Source of the DNA: Ferruginibacter paludis | GTDB taxonomy: Bacteria > Bacteroidota > Bacteroidia > Chitinophagales > Chitinophagaceae | Assembly (NCBI RefSeq): GCF_030409685.1 | Contig: NZ_JAUFQJ010000023.1 | Coordinates: forward strand, 38,697 to 102,696 | Length of the DNA stretch: 64,000 nt | Reading direction: 5' to 3' | Shown: positions 50,295 through 57,365 of the stretch, piece after piece | Numbering within the stretch: the first letter of the stretch is position 1 | How the letters are laid out: the number at the start of each line of letters is the position of its first letter | Notes under the pieces: model-generated | The model's input: the letters and a program-made list of their open reading frames with translations, nothing else | What the model was told of the DNA's origin: nothing | Databases searched by the model: none | Program-made: the position numbers and the translations under genes

Positions 50295-51158
50295 TTAATT
50301 CTGTACTTTGAAATTGAATAAGATGGTTGACACACCTCCATCAGGACTTGTTGGAAATTTGAGACCTGCTGCTTTTCTTTTTGCTATACCTGTGATGGTT
50401 GAATTGGATGTTGTAGTTCCCTTTGCAATGGCACTTCCGGTGTATGCGCCAGCAGCATTGTATTGTACATCGAGGTATACTTTTGCATTTTCACTAAAAT
50501 CATCTTCAAAACGGAGGGCACCTAAATTGAGCGGACGCACACCACGGGTAACACTTACGCCACTTCTGCCACCGGGTGAATTGCCATAACTGTCAGGCTT
50601 ACCAGAGGGATCGCCGGCATCACCCTTACCACCGGGTTTATTACCCTGGTAAGTATAGCCATTGTCTTCGGTAGCACCATTTCCTCCGCCATTGCCGGCG
50701 CCATTATAAGTTGCTTTGGGCTTTTGAGGCTTGGGTGCCGGCATTACAACGGGAGCTGGATTGGTTGTTTTTACCGGTTTACTAACTGGCTCCTTCGCTA
50801 TGTTGGTTGCTTTTGGAATTACTTTTTCGGGTTTTGTAACGGGAGCCGCATCCTTGTCTTCAATATCATCCGGCTGAATGTCTTTTGCGGGCGGTTCGGG
50901 CGCCGGCGCCGCTTTTGCCTGTGTAGCGGCTACCGCCTGCGATGGTCCCATCTCCCCTTTGATGAGTGGCTGCACCTGGCCAAACCCTTCTTCATTGTTG
51001 CCCAGGTTAATTTCAATAAGGTCTTCCACCAACGGTTTGGGCGGTTGTACTATCGGCCATGTAATAAAAAAGGCAAGCAATAATAATACCGCTACAATGA
51101 TGGCCGTATAGATAAATGCCTTGCGTTGTTTTTCTGCTTCAAATGATGATGCGTACAT
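50295..51158 (-). CDS. TonB-like membrane-anchored proline-rich protein
   Basis: The 287-residue protein has a short cytoplasmic N terminus (MYASSFEAEKQRKAFIYTA), one membrane helix (about 18-40, IIVAVLLLLAFFITWPIV), a long Pro/Ala/Lys-rich periplasmic linker (PKPLVEDLIEINLG to KPQKPKATYN), a Gly-rich stretch and a small C-terminal domain (about 225-287: VYLDVQYNAAGAYTGSAIAK, ILFNFKVQN) resembling TonB C-terminal folds. It probably spans the periplasm and transmits ExbBD energy to outer-membrane receptors. No exbB/exbD genes are adjacent. The ATG at 51218 lies upstream of the promoter box, so 51158 is used. Confidence 0.72.
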   Translation of the reverse strand: MYASSFEAEKQRKAFIYTAIIVAVLLLLAFFITWPIVQPPKPLVEDLIEINLGNNEEGFGQVQPLIKGEMGPSQAVAATQAKAAPAPEPPAKDIQPDDIEDKDAAPVTKPEKVIPKATNIAKEPVSKPVKTTNPAPVVMPAPKPQKPKATYNGAGNGGGNGATEDNGYTYQGNKPGGKGDAGDPSGKPDSYGNSPGGRSGVSVTRGVRPLNLGALRFEDDFSENAKVYLDVQYNAAGAYTGSAIAKGTTTSNSTITGIAKRKAAGLKFPTSPDGGVSTILFNFKVQN

Positions 51159-51176
51159 AGATTGATTGTAATATGT

Positions 51177-51208
51177 CAAAGTTATTTTATTAAAACCAAA
51201 CGATGCAA
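51177..51208 (-). promoter_or_regulatory. Promoter of the TonB-like gene
   Basis: On the minus strand, TTG (complement of 51206-51208), a 21-bp spacer and TAACTTTG (complement of 51177-51184) match the Bacteroidota consensus and lie 19 bp before the ATG at 51158. Confidence 0.55.
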
Positions 51209-51275
51209 TTTCGGGCATAAATACATAATTGCTGCTAAAGGTTTAACAAAATGAAAACGGAAACAGGCAGCTAGC

Positions 51276-51390
51276 TATAGGCAATAAACAATAGGCAGTA
51301 GGCAATAGTGGGTGCCTGACAGGTTAGCTTTTATTGCTTATTTACTATTGCCTACTGCCTATTGCCTATTTACTATTGCCTATTGCCTGC
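51276..51390. repeat. Heptad-repeat hairpin (NATAGGC type)
   Basis: The left arm is a run of 7-bp units TATAGGC, AATAAAC, AATAGGC, AGTAGGC, AATAGTG (51276-51310). The right arm (51344-51390) is the same kind of run on the other strand. The inner 20 bp (51290-51309 with 51344-51363) are perfectly complementary. It lies between the SDR and TonB-like genes. It is related in design to the repeats around the S23-type gene. Confidence 0.75.
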
Positions 51391-52107
51391 CTAGCCAATC
51401 TTTTTATAGATGCCGATGGGCAATACATTCATTAGCCATGCCACGAGGCGCCATCTTTTTGTTATGTATAATTTGCGTCTTTTCTTTTTGATTCCTGTGT
51501 AAATCTGCGCCGCTGCTTTATCGACCGGCGCTACCCAAAACTGGCCATTGCCTTTGGCCATTTTTGTTTTGATAAAGCCAGGCTGAATGTCGGTTAGATA
51601 AATCGGCAGTTTCAGTTTATGTGCTTTGATGTAAAGTCCCTCCAGGTAATTACTCATGTAAGCCTTACTGGCACTGTATGCGGGGGCAAAGCTGTTACCT
51701 CGTATAGCGGCGATGGATGAAGTGGCAGCTATATGCCCCTTTCCTTCCAGCACAAAATAATTAAAAGCGAAATTTACAATTTCTGTAAAGCCATTTACAT
51801 TGATCAGCGTTGTGTTTTTATCAATTTCCCAATCAAGCGATTCAGAAGGCTCGCCGTAACCGCTGTTATAAATCAGCAAATCAAGACCACCAAGTTGCTG
51901 AATTAAATTCTTCATGCAGTCGATATTTTCATCACCCGTTACATCAAAACATTCAGTCAGAATATTATCAGGAAAATCTTTTTGTAAACTATCCAGCAAG
52001 GCCCTTCTTCTGCCAGTAACACCTACCAGCCAGTCGTTGGCAGCGTACAGGTGCGCCAGTTCTTTTCCTATTCCGGAGGTGGCGCCAATGATGATCACCT
52101 TGTTCAT
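51391..52107 (-). CDS. SDR-family NAD(P)-dependent oxidoreductase
   Basis: The 238-residue classical short-chain dehydrogenase shows VIIIGATSGIGKELAHLYA (TGxxxGIG-type binding), LLIYNSGYGEPSES (NAG variant NSG), IAATSSIAAIRG (Ser) and PAYSASKAYMSNYLEGL (YxxxK). Residues DIQPGFIKTKMAKGNG form the cap region. The pattern resembles uncharacterised SDRs acting on lipids or sugars. Substrate unknown. The TauE/SafE gene ends 3 bp upstream, so the pair is probably co-transcribed. Confidence 0.88.
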   Translation of the reverse strand: MNKVIIIGATSGIGKELAHLYAANDWLVGVTGRRRALLDSLQKDFPDNILTECFDVTGDENIDCMKNLIQQLGGLDLLIYNSGYGEPSESLDWEIDKNTTLINVNGFTEIVNFAFNYFVLEGKGHIAATSSIAAIRGNSFAPAYSASKAYMSNYLEGLYIKAHKLKLPIYLTDIQPGFIKTKMAKGNGQFWVAPVDKAAAQIYTGIKKKRRKLYITKRWRLVAWLMNVLPIGIYKKIG

Positions 52108-52110
52108 GCA

Positions 52111-52878
52111 CTATTTTTTTACAAATATATCATAGCCAAAGCGTATAATCGTTGCCGTTATAACGAGTAAGAAAAACACGCGGATAAATTTGTTGCCCTT
52201 TAATATGGCAAGCCTTGCACCAATCACGGAACCGGTGAAATTACACAACGCCATCGGGATGGCGTACTGGTATAAAATATGTCCGCTGCGGGAGAAAAAA
52301 AGTATGGATCCGATATTGGTGGAAACGTTCACCAGCTTGGCATGTGCACTCGCTTTTAAAAAATCAAAGCCCAGCATGCTGATAAAGAAAAGAATAAAAA
52401 AGCTGCCTGTGCCCGGTCCAATGAAGCCGTCGTAAAAACCGAGCAGCAGCGCCATGATGCTGCCCCAGGCATATTCTTTTATGGCACTTACTGATCTTTC
52501 TACCGCCAGACCAAAATCTTTTTTGGTATAGGTATAAATAAATACCAGGATGAGTATCACGAAGAATAACGGCTTCATAAAAGCATTGCTTACATGTGCC
52601 ACAGTAAGTGATCCGGCATAGGCTGCCAACAATGCAATGCTGCACATAACAGCTAACAATTTCCAGCGGATATTTACTTTAAAAGCATATTGAAAGGCAG
52701 CAATGGAGGTACCTGTCAGTGAAGGGATTTTGGTTGTACCCAATAAACTGGCTACAGGATATTGCGGTAGCGTAATCAGCGTAGCGGGTGTTTGTACCAG
52801 GCCGCCTCCGCCAACAATTGCATCAATAAAACCGGCTGCAAAAGCCGCGGTACAAAGAATAATAATTTCCTGGGTCAT
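52111..52878 (-). CDS. TauE/SafE (TSUP) family membrane permease
   Basis: The 255-residue protein has about eight membrane helices in two halves. The TSUP signature is at the N terminus: FAAGFIDAIVGGGGLVQTPA, with GTTKIPSLTGTSIAAFQYA, and in the second half GFYDGFIGPGTGSFFILFF and VNVSTNIGSILFF. The family exports sulfite, sulfoacetate or similar anions across the inner membrane. Substrate unknown. It is followed at 3 bp by an SDR gene. Confidence 0.9.
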   Translation of the reverse strand: MTQEIIILCTAAFAAGFIDAIVGGGGLVQTPATLITLPQYPVASLLGTTKIPSLTGTSIAAFQYAFKVNIRWKLLAVMCSIALLAAYAGSLTVAHVSNAFMKPLFFVILILVFIYTYTKKDFGLAVERSVSAIKEYAWGSIMALLLGFYDGFIGPGTGSFFILFFISMLGFDFLKASAHAKLVNVSTNIGSILFFSRSGHILYQYAIPMALCNFTGSVIGARLAILKGNKFIRVFFLLVITATIIRFGYDIFVKK

Positions 52879-53201
52879 TAAGAGTATCGGTTTTAAGACA
52901 ATGGTTTACAACGTTTGGTACCTGCGCAGTTGTGTATTCAGATTGTAAAAGACTTCGCTAGTTGTTGTTTTCACTTTACTTTTTTTGTCTTTACACAAAA
53001 AAAAATAACAAAAAAAAGTCAAGCCACCAACGAATACAGCCCGTTGCTGGCAGGCAGCTTTGTTGACCGGTTGTGCCTAGTGGTTTCGGCTTTAGTAATT
53101 CTATTCTTAGCTTTGTTACATTTTAAGTATAAACCAGGAATTGCTGTTTTGGAACATTTCTTAACTCTTGCAACTGAAGGTTTTCCTTCTTTTAATCTTT
53201 C
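52879..53201. other. Gene-free stretch between TauE/SafE and YggS genes
   Basis: A 323-bp non-coding region with long A and T runs around 52980-53015. No gene, terminator or repeat family member was convincing. Confidence 0.55.
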
Positions 53202-53852
53202 TTATTTCACAGGGTAATTTCTTTCCCCGAACAACAAACTACCAATACGAACCATCGTACTTCCTTCTTCCACCGCAATGGTATAATCGCCGCTCATGCC
53301 CATTGACAGGACGGAAAAATCCGGGTACTGGTCATATAAATGCTTCAACGTTTTAAACTCTTCCCGAACAAGACTTAAATCATCTGAAAAAGAAGCCATG
53401 CCCATCAGGCCAACAACGTGAATATTTTTTAAACCGTCTTTCTCTTTCATTACTGCAGAAAGCTCAGTTGAATCCAAACCAAATTTGGTTTCTTCTTTGG
53501 CAATATGCACCTGTAATAAACAATCAATCACCCGGTTGTTTTTAGCCGCTTCTTTATTGATTTCTTTCAACAAGCTAAAGCTATCCACGCCATGAATTAA
53601 GTAAACAAAAGGCGCTATGTATTTTACCTTATTGCTTTGCAGGTGGCCGATAAAATGCCAGCGGATATCTTTCGGTAAAGCCACTTCTTTATCCACCAGT
53701 TCCTGCACATAATTTTCTCCAAAATCACGTTGCCCCAAATCATACAGTGCCTGTATATCTTCTGCAGGCTTGGTTTTGCTGACCGCTACCAGCGTGGCTT
53801 TGCCATTTAGCTCCTTGAGTAACTGGGTGTATTTTTCTTTGTTAATGCTCAT
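53202..53852 (-). CDS. YggS family pyridoxal phosphate homeostasis protein
   Basis: The 216-residue TIM-barrel protein binds PLP and keeps free PLP and amino-acid pools balanced; it has no known catalytic reaction. Seen: ATLVAVSKTKPAEDIQALY (PLP-binding Lys), RDFGENYVQELVDK, IRWHFIGHLQSNKVKYI, VHIAKEETKFG, and VLSMGMSGDYTIAVEEGSTM with RIGSLLFGERNY at the C terminus. Length and motifs fit the family. The S23-type gene lies upstream, with heptad repeats in between. Confidence 0.94.
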   Translation of the reverse strand: MSINKEKYTQLLKELNGKATLVAVSKTKPAEDIQALYDLGQRDFGENYVQELVDKEVALPKDIRWHFIGHLQSNKVKYIAPFVYLIHGVDSFSLLKEINKEAAKNNRVIDCLLQVHIAKEETKFGLDSTELSAVMKEKDGLKNIHVVGLMGMASFSDDLSLVREEFKTLKHLYDQYPDFSVLSMGMSGDYTIAVEEGSTMVRIGSLLFGERNYPVK

Positions 53853-53862
53853 GTTTTATGTC

Positions 53863-53890
53863 GATAGTCAATGGTCAATAGTCAATGGCA
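53863..53890. repeat. Heptad repeats on the 3' side of the S23-type gene
   Basis: Four 7-bp units follow one another: GATAGTC, AATGGTC, AATAGTC, AATGGCA. They lie 6 bp beyond the stop codon of the four-helix-bundle gene and 10 bp upstream of yggS. Same NATRGNC design as the repeats at 54286-54408. Confidence 0.75.
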
Positions 53891-53896
53891 GACTCT

Positions 53897-54250
53897 TCAA
53901 ATCAGTTTACCCCTGAAACTTGAAATCATTTTCACCAACGTTTCGTATTCATTATAATATTTACTAAATATCTCATCCTGAATATAGTTTTTCTTTTTAG
54001 CAATAAATAAACAACTTACTACTTCAATGCCCGAACGCAATGAATAATTTAAAAATCTTTTAAACTCAGGATTCGTTTGGCCGGTAGATCCTTCCGCAAT
54101 ATTCAGCACTATTGAATCCGCAGCTTTTCTTATCTGGTTACAAAGATTGAATACTTCATATTTTGGAAAACCCTTTGCCATCTCATCAATTTCAATGGAT
54201 AAGTCTAGAGCTTTATTCCAAATTTTTAAGGATTCAAATTTAAATGCCAT
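53897..54250 (-). CDS. S23/IVP-type four-helix-bundle protein
   Basis: The 117-residue protein matches the TIGR02436 family: FESLKIWNKALDLSIEIDEM, FPKYEVFNLCNQIRKAADSI, VLNIAEGSTGQTNPEFKRFL and a C-terminal helix FSKYYNEYETLVKMISSFRG. The family was first found as ORFs inside intervening sequences of 23S rRNA, and is related to Avd, the accessory protein of diversity-generating retroelements. It is basic and probably binds nucleic acid. Here it stands alone: no rRNA and no reverse transcriptase are near. It is bracketed by heptad repeats on both sides (53863-53890 and 54286-54408). Confidence 0.85.
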   Translation of the reverse strand: MAFKFESLKIWNKALDLSIEIDEMAKGFPKYEVFNLCNQIRKAADSIVLNIAEGSTGQTNPEFKRFLNYSLRSGIEVVSCLFIAKKKNYIQDEIFSKYYNEYETLVKMISSFRGKLI

Positions 54251-54285
54251 TGGAAGAAGTTTTTACTGTAAAGAAGTGTGTAGAA

Positions 54286-54408
54286 CATAGTCCATGGTCC
54301 ATAGACAATAGACCATAGATGATGTTCTATTGACCTTTAACTATAGCCTCTTGAACATCGTTTATGGACAATCAACGATGGACTATTGTCTATGGACCAT
54401 GGACTATG
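54286..54408. repeat. Long heptad-repeat hairpin on the 5' side of the S23-type gene
   Basis: The left arm is CATAGTC, CATGGTC, CATAGAC, AATAGAC, CATAGAT (54286-54320). The right arm (54381-54408) is its reverse complement, 27 of 28 bases for the first four units. A second, inner pair GATGTTC (54321-54327) / GAACATC (54353-54359) extends the fold. It lies between the S23-type gene and the acyl-CoA dehydrogenase gene, ending 5 bp from the latter's stop. Confidence 0.8.
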
Positions 54409-54413
54409 TCTTT

Positions 54414-55568
54414 CTACTTCAATATACTCCTGCTAATCACAATCCGCTGCACTTCACTCGTGCCCTCATAAATCTGTGTAATTTTTGCGTCCCGCATCAT
54501 GCGTTCCACATGGTATTCTTTCACAAAACCATAACCGCCGTGAATTTGCACCGCTTCGGTAGCAGTCCACATAGCTGTTTCACTGGCAAAAACTTTTGCC
54601 ATACTGCCACTCAGTGTATAATCTAAATGTTCATCTTTTTCCCAGGCTGCTTTCAGGCACAATAATCTGGCACAAGATATTTTGGTAGCCATATCAGCCA
54701 GCTTAAATTGTATGGCCTGGTGATGCATAATTTCTTTGCCAAAAGCTTTTCGCTGTTTGCTGTAGGCCAGCGCTCTTTCATAAGCACCGCTGGCAATTCC
54801 CAACGCCTGTGACGCAATGCCAATGCGCCCGCCAGCCAGCGTTTTCATGGCGAACTTAAAACCAAAACCATCTTCGCCAATGCGGTTTGCTTTTGGCACT
54901 TTTACATCGTTGAATAAAATGGTATGTGTATCACTTCCGCGAATACCGAGCTTATTTTCTTTAGCACCTACCACTACACCCGGCCAGTTTTTTTCAACAA
55001 TAAAAGCATTGATCCCATGACTGCCCTTGCTGATATCTGTTTGCGCAATTACCAAATAAACGCTGGCGCTGTTACCATTGGTGATCCAGTTTTTTGTGCC
55101 GTTCAGTAAATAATAATCGCCTTTATCTTCTGCCGTAGTTTGCTGCGAAGTGGCGTCACTACCAGCTTCCGGCTCACTCAGCAAAAAGGCGCCTATATAT
55201 AATTCATTGTCTTTTTTACCCTGTGCCAGCGGAATTAAATATTGCTGCCGTTGGGTTTCATTCGCATATTCCTGCAGGCCGTAACATACCAGGCTGTTGT
55301 TAACACTCATACAAACACTCACACTAGCATCCACTTTGCTGATCTCTTCCATCGCCAAAACATAGCTGATGGTATCCATTCCGCTGCCGCCATATTCCGG
55401 CTTTACCATCATGCCCATAAAGCCAAGTGCCGCCAGTTTTTCAATTTGTTCTTTGGGAAATTTTTGTAACTCGTCTCTTTCAATTACGCCGGGCAGGCAT
55501 TCATTGATGGCAAAATCCCTTGCCGCTTTTTGAATCATCAGGTGTTCTTCAGAAAGTTGAAAATCCAT
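54414..55568 (-). CDS. Acyl-CoA dehydrogenase
   Basis: An FAD enzyme of fatty-acid or branched-chain acyl-CoA oxidation, passing electrons to ETF. The 384-residue protein shows GFMGMMVKPEYGGSGMDTIS, YIGAFLLSEPEAGSDATSQQ (FAD binding), TKNWITNGNSASVYLVIAQT, RIGIASQALGIASGAYERAL, the C-terminal motif VQIHGGYGFVKEYHVERMMR and the catalytic Glu in ITQIYEGTSEVQRIVISR. It is most like short-chain (butyryl-type) enzymes, but chain-length preference is not certain. Confidence 0.93.
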   Translation of the reverse strand: MDFQLSEEHLMIQKAARDFAINECLPGVIERDELQKFPKEQIEKLAALGFMGMMVKPEYGGSGMDTISYVLAMEEISKVDASVSVCMSVNNSLVCYGLQEYANETQRQQYLIPLAQGKKDNELYIGAFLLSEPEAGSDATSQQTTAEDKGDYYLLNGTKNWITNGNSASVYLVIAQTDISKGSHGINAFIVEKNWPGVVVGAKENKLGIRGSDTHTILFNDVKVPKANRIGEDGFGFKFAMKTLAGGRIGIASQALGIASGAYERALAYSKQRKAFGKEIMHHQAIQFKLADMATKISCARLLCLKAAWEKDEHLDYTLSGSMAKVFASETAMWTATEAVQIHGGYGFVKEYHVERMMRDAKITQIYEGTSEVQRIVISRSILK

Positions 55569-55659
55569 AATCGATCATTTTTATTGCTTTGTAAAAATAA
55601 GGTATCGCAATTAACCCATAACAGGGTAAATTTTTTTGTTTACCGGCATTTGTTCCCTG

Positions 55660-55690
55660 GTTAAGCTTCACAGGCGTCGCACGTTTGAAC
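55660..55690 (+). repeat. GGCGTCGCAC hairpin repeat, copy D
   Basis: GTTAAGCTTCACAGGCGTCG and the following CACGTTTGAAC give the same core with a GTTAA / TTGAAC stem carrying one bulge. It lies between divergent genes. Confidence 0.6.
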
Positions 55691-55892
55691 TGTTCTATTT
55701 CAATTGAGCTTTTATCCAAGCGTAAAAATAAGCGCCGTTTTAAATTTTCTCTCAAAAAAATGAAATCACATTTAAACAGGGTTCAAACGGCGTGAATAGA
55801 ATAACAACACTTGACAAAACTAAAGGGCATTTTTTTACATTTTACTTTTAATTTAACCTTCTTCAGTTTTGTCACAACACAAAAAAAGGTCA

Positions 55893-55922
55893 TTGCTAAT
55901 TCCTTTAGTATTGTTACATTTG
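55893..55922 (+). promoter_or_regulatory. Promoter of the DnaQ/GIY-YIG gene
   Basis: TTG (55893-55895), a 19-bp spacer and TACATTTG (55915-55922) match the Bacteroidota consensus. The box ends 8 bp before the ATG at 55930, so the mRNA leader would be only a few nucleotides or absent. Confidence 0.65.
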
Positions 55923-55929
55923 ACGTCCA

Positions 55930-57297
55930 ATGTATGCAATCGTAGATATAGAGACCACCGGCGGCCATGCGTCAGCAAATGGCATTACTGAAATAGCCGT
56001 ATTTATACACGACGGTCAAAAAGTGGTAAAGCATTTCGAAACACTCATCAATCCACAACAAAAAATACCCGCCTATATCACATCGCTTACCGGCATTGAT
56101 AATTATATGGTAGCCGATGCCCCTTCATTTGAAGAGATTGCTTCAACCCTGTACAACCTGTTAAGCGATACCATATTTGTAGCGCACAATGTCAACTTCG
56201 ATTATTCTTTCGTAAAGCATCATCTAAAGGCAGCCGGGTATGAGCTGGCAGAAAAAAAATTATGTACCGTTCGGTTGAGCAGAAAAACTTTTCCTGGCCT
56301 GCCATCTTACAGCCTGGGCAATCTTTGCCGTTCACTGGCATTGCCCATCAACAACCGTCACCGTGCTGGCGGCGATGCCAATGCAACCGTTCTGTTACTG
56401 GAACATTGTATGGCCAATGGTGGCGAAGCGCACATCGCACAGATGCTTAAAAAATCATCTGCCGAACAATGGCTGCCATTGCATTTAACCAAAGCCGATG
56501 TAGCTGGTTTGCCAGCCGGACCAGGCGTATATTATTTTCATGATGTCAAAGACAAAATCGTTTATGTAGGCAAAGCCATCAACATAAAAAAAAGGGTGAG
56601 CAGCCATTTTACGCATAACGATCCGGATAGAAAACGGCAGAATTTTTTGCGCACTATCTGCAAAATAACCTGTAAAGAATGCGCCACCGAACTGGAAGCC
56701 ATTGTACTGGAAAGCGCAGAAATAAGAAGACTGTGGCCCAAATACAATGTGAGTCAAAAACAACCACAGCAAAAATATGCGTTGTATTTGTTTGAAGATA
56801 ACAGAGGCTACAAGCGGCTCGCCATCGATAAAAAGAAAAAAAATTTCCCCGCCTTGTATAGTTTTAATTTATTGCACGAAGGATTGGTGATGCTGAAAAA
56901 AATGATTGAAGAATTTGAATTACATGAAAAGTTATGCTTTATAGATAAGACGGCATTTACTGAAACTGATATCGCTTTTTTAGATCCGCCCATGGTGTAC
57001 AATGGTAAAATTAAAAAAGCCCTGGAAGCGCTGGAAGAAAAACTCCCCACTTTTGCGGTGATGGATGACGGCAAAAAAGAAAATGAGAAATTGTGCCTGC
57101 TGGTAGAACGGGGCAATTTCTGGGGAATGGGCTACCTGCCTGCAAGCACAAACATTTCCTCTGCCGACGATTTAAAAATATATTTAAACCCATACGCCGA
57201 TAATGATACCATCCGCAACAGCATTTACCTGTTTGTGGAAAAACATCCCGACAAGCGCATCAGCCTGCCCGCAACTACTTTAAGGTTTCAAAATTAA
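55930..57297 (+). CDS. DnaQ-like 3'-5' exonuclease fused to a GIY-YIG (UvrC/Cho-like) nuclease domain
   Basis: The 455-residue protein has an N-terminal DEDDh exonuclease domain (residues 1-165): YAIVDIETTGGHASANG (D, E), FVAHNVNFDYSFVKHHL (D) and NRHRAGGDANAT (H, D). A GIY-YIG domain follows (about 190-285): LPAGPGVYYFHDVKDKIVYV, VGKAINIKKRVSSHF, and the metal-binding Glu in ELEAIVLESAEIRRLWPKYN. The C-terminal part (about 290-455) has no domain I can name. Proteins with this order are known in many bacteria and are thought to act in DNA repair, but biochemistry is scarce. Predicted near-leaderless expression. Confidence 0.9.
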   Translation: MYAIVDIETTGGHASANGITEIAVFIHDGQKVVKHFETLINPQQKIPAYITSLTGIDNYMVADAPSFEEIASTLYNLLSDTIFVAHNVNFDYSFVKHHLKAAGYELAEKKLCTVRLSRKTFPGLPSYSLGNLCRSLALPINNRHRAGGDANATVLLLEHCMANGGEAHIAQMLKKSSAEQWLPLHLTKADVAGLPAGPGVYYFHDVKDKIVYVGKAINIKKRVSSHFTHNDPDRKRQNFLRTICKITCKECATELEAIVLESAEIRRLWPKYNVSQKQPQQKYALYLFEDNRGYKRLAIDKKKKNFPALYSFNLLHEGLVMLKKMIEEFELHEKLCFIDKTAFTETDIAFLDPPMVYNGKIKKALEALEEKLPTFAVMDDGKKENEKLCLLVERGNFWGMGYLPASTNISSADDLKIYLNPYADNDTIRNSIYLFVEKHPDKRISLPATTLRFQN

Positions 57298-57365
57298 ATT
57301 TTCAGTTTTTTCTTTCGTTGCACACCGCTATTTTCGCAACCCTAAAATTAAAACACAACAACGCA

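Larger units (their letters stand above)
55569..55929. other. Divergent intergenic region with a hairpin repeat and a promoter
   Basis: The 361-bp gap between the divergent acyl-CoA dehydrogenase and nuclease genes holds hairpin repeat D (55660-55690) and the nuclease promoter (55893-55922). Nothing else was recognised. Confidence 0.6.

Noticed and set aside
53030..53080. Further member of the GGCGTCGCAC repeat family (GCAGCTTTGTTGACCGG)
   Set aside because: It shares only the AGCTTTGT edge and lacks the core and the stem.
53897..54250. Avd gene of a diversity-generating retroelement
   Set aside because: The family is related, but no reverse transcriptase, template repeat or variable repeat is seen within the window.
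53897..54250. 23S rRNA intervening sequence
   Set aside because: No ribosomal RNA sequence flanks the gene; neighbours are yggS and an acyl-CoA dehydrogenase gene.
53863..54408. CRISPR array
   Set aside because: Repeats are 7-bp contiguous units without spacers, and no cas genes are nearby.
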